Made by a program: the position numbers and the translations under genes | Source of the DNA: Oscillospiraceae bacterium | GTDB lineage: Bacteria; Bacillota; Clostridia; Oscillospirales; Ruminococcaceae | Reading direction: 5' to 3' | Length of the DNA: 14,540 nt | Assembly: GCA_900770195.1 (NCBI GenBank) | Contig: CAAGJI010000085.1 | Span: forward strand, 1-14,540 | Part shown: one piece after another, positions 14,263 to 14,540 of the stretch | Layout of the letters: each line of letters begins with the position of its first letter | How positions within the stretch are numbered: position 1 is the first letter of the stretch | The notes under the pieces: model-generated | Database searches by the model: none | Told to the model about the DNA's origin: nothing | Seen by the model: only the letters and a program-made list of their open reading frames with translations

Positions 14263-14540
14263 GCTTCAGACCCCTTACATTTGTAGGGGGTTTAGTTCAA
14301 GGACTCGCTATATCGTACCAACCTTTTAATGTTTCAGACCCCTTACATTTGTAGGGGGTTTAGTTCTAGAATAATCCCCGCAAACGCAAATCAGCGTGGT
14401 TTCAGACCCCTTACATTTGTAGGGGGTTTAGTTCTAAATAGGTAGAATGTTAATGCAATCTTATTAGTTTCAGACCCCGTACATTTGTAGGGGGTTTAGT
14501 TCTGGTGATATTCTGTCAGCGTTTGACAGAGAAAAGTTTC
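14263..14540 (-). CRISPR. CRISPR array, repeat resembles type VI-D (partial, runs off right edge)
   Basis: The 36-bp repeats are at 14263-14298, 14331-14366, 14399-14434 and 14467-14502, with the first five bases of a fifth at 14536. On the plus strand they begin GTTTCAGACCCC and end GGGGGTTTAGTTC. The complete spacers between them are 32, 32, 32 and 33 bp, and a further 32-bp spacer lies at 14231-14262. The reverse complement starts GAACTAAACCCC, has a short hairpin, and ends GGGGTCTGAAAC. From memory this is close to the Cas13d direct repeat of [Eubacterium] siraeum (GAACTACACCC...GGGGTCTAAAAC). In type VI-D the repeat precedes the spacer in crRNA, giving leftward transcription. The repeat at 14263 has T to C at its second base, and the repeat at 14467 has T to G at its thirteenth. 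Presence of an array is certain; type VI-D is a motif-based inference. Confidence 0.95.

Overview
This AT-rich window looks like the chromosome of a fibre-degrading gut Firmicute of the Ruminococcaceae/Oscillospiraceae (Ruminococcus or the [Eubacterium] siraeum group). Three secreted proteins carry type I dockerins, one of them a family 44 glycoside hydrolase. The window ends in a CRISPR array whose repeat resembles, from memory, those of type VI-D (Cas13d) loci in these genera. Species cannot be fixed from the sequence alone.

Layout. 1-1020 (minus): housekeeping operon greA-lysS (lysS cut by the left edge), with a near-consensus promoter and a small 5'-UTR hairpin. 1094-3757 (plus): divergent promoter, a dockerin-bearing GH44 endoglucanase/xyloglucanase, and its terminator. 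3779-6921 (plus): a small C39-like cysteine protease domain protein overlapping a MATE exporter gene, then a secreted protein with an N-terminal dockerin and a chitinase-like (TIM-barrel) domain. 6935-6971: bidirectional terminator. 6992-12289 (minus): a 1765-residue secreted protein built of Ig-like (BIG2-like) domains and five 'GKGNYTG' repeats, ending in a dockerin. 12512-14079 (minus): cas2 followed 11 bp later by rtcB. 14108-14134: tandem 13-bp repeat carrying the cas2 -10 box. 14171-14205: terminator. 14209-14540: CRISPR array with a decayed last repeat, running off the right edge.

How the parts fit. The dockerin proteins are probably cellulosome parts: one with a recognised polysaccharide hydrolase domain, one with a putative hydrolase fold, and one large likely adhesive or spacer protein. 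No scaffoldin or cohesin lies in the window. The most interesting region is the right end. The repeat orientation, a variant terminal repeat, a decayed repeat and a terminator all indicate that the array is transcribed leftward and ends just before the cas2-rtcB transcription unit. RtcB joins RNA ends bearing 2',3'-cyclic phosphate (or 3'-phosphate) and 5'-OH, the ends that HEPN RNases such as Cas13 leave. An RNA-repair arm attached to an RNA-targeting CRISPR system is therefore a reasonable, untested hypothesis. The effector gene (cas13d expected) and cas1 are not in the window.
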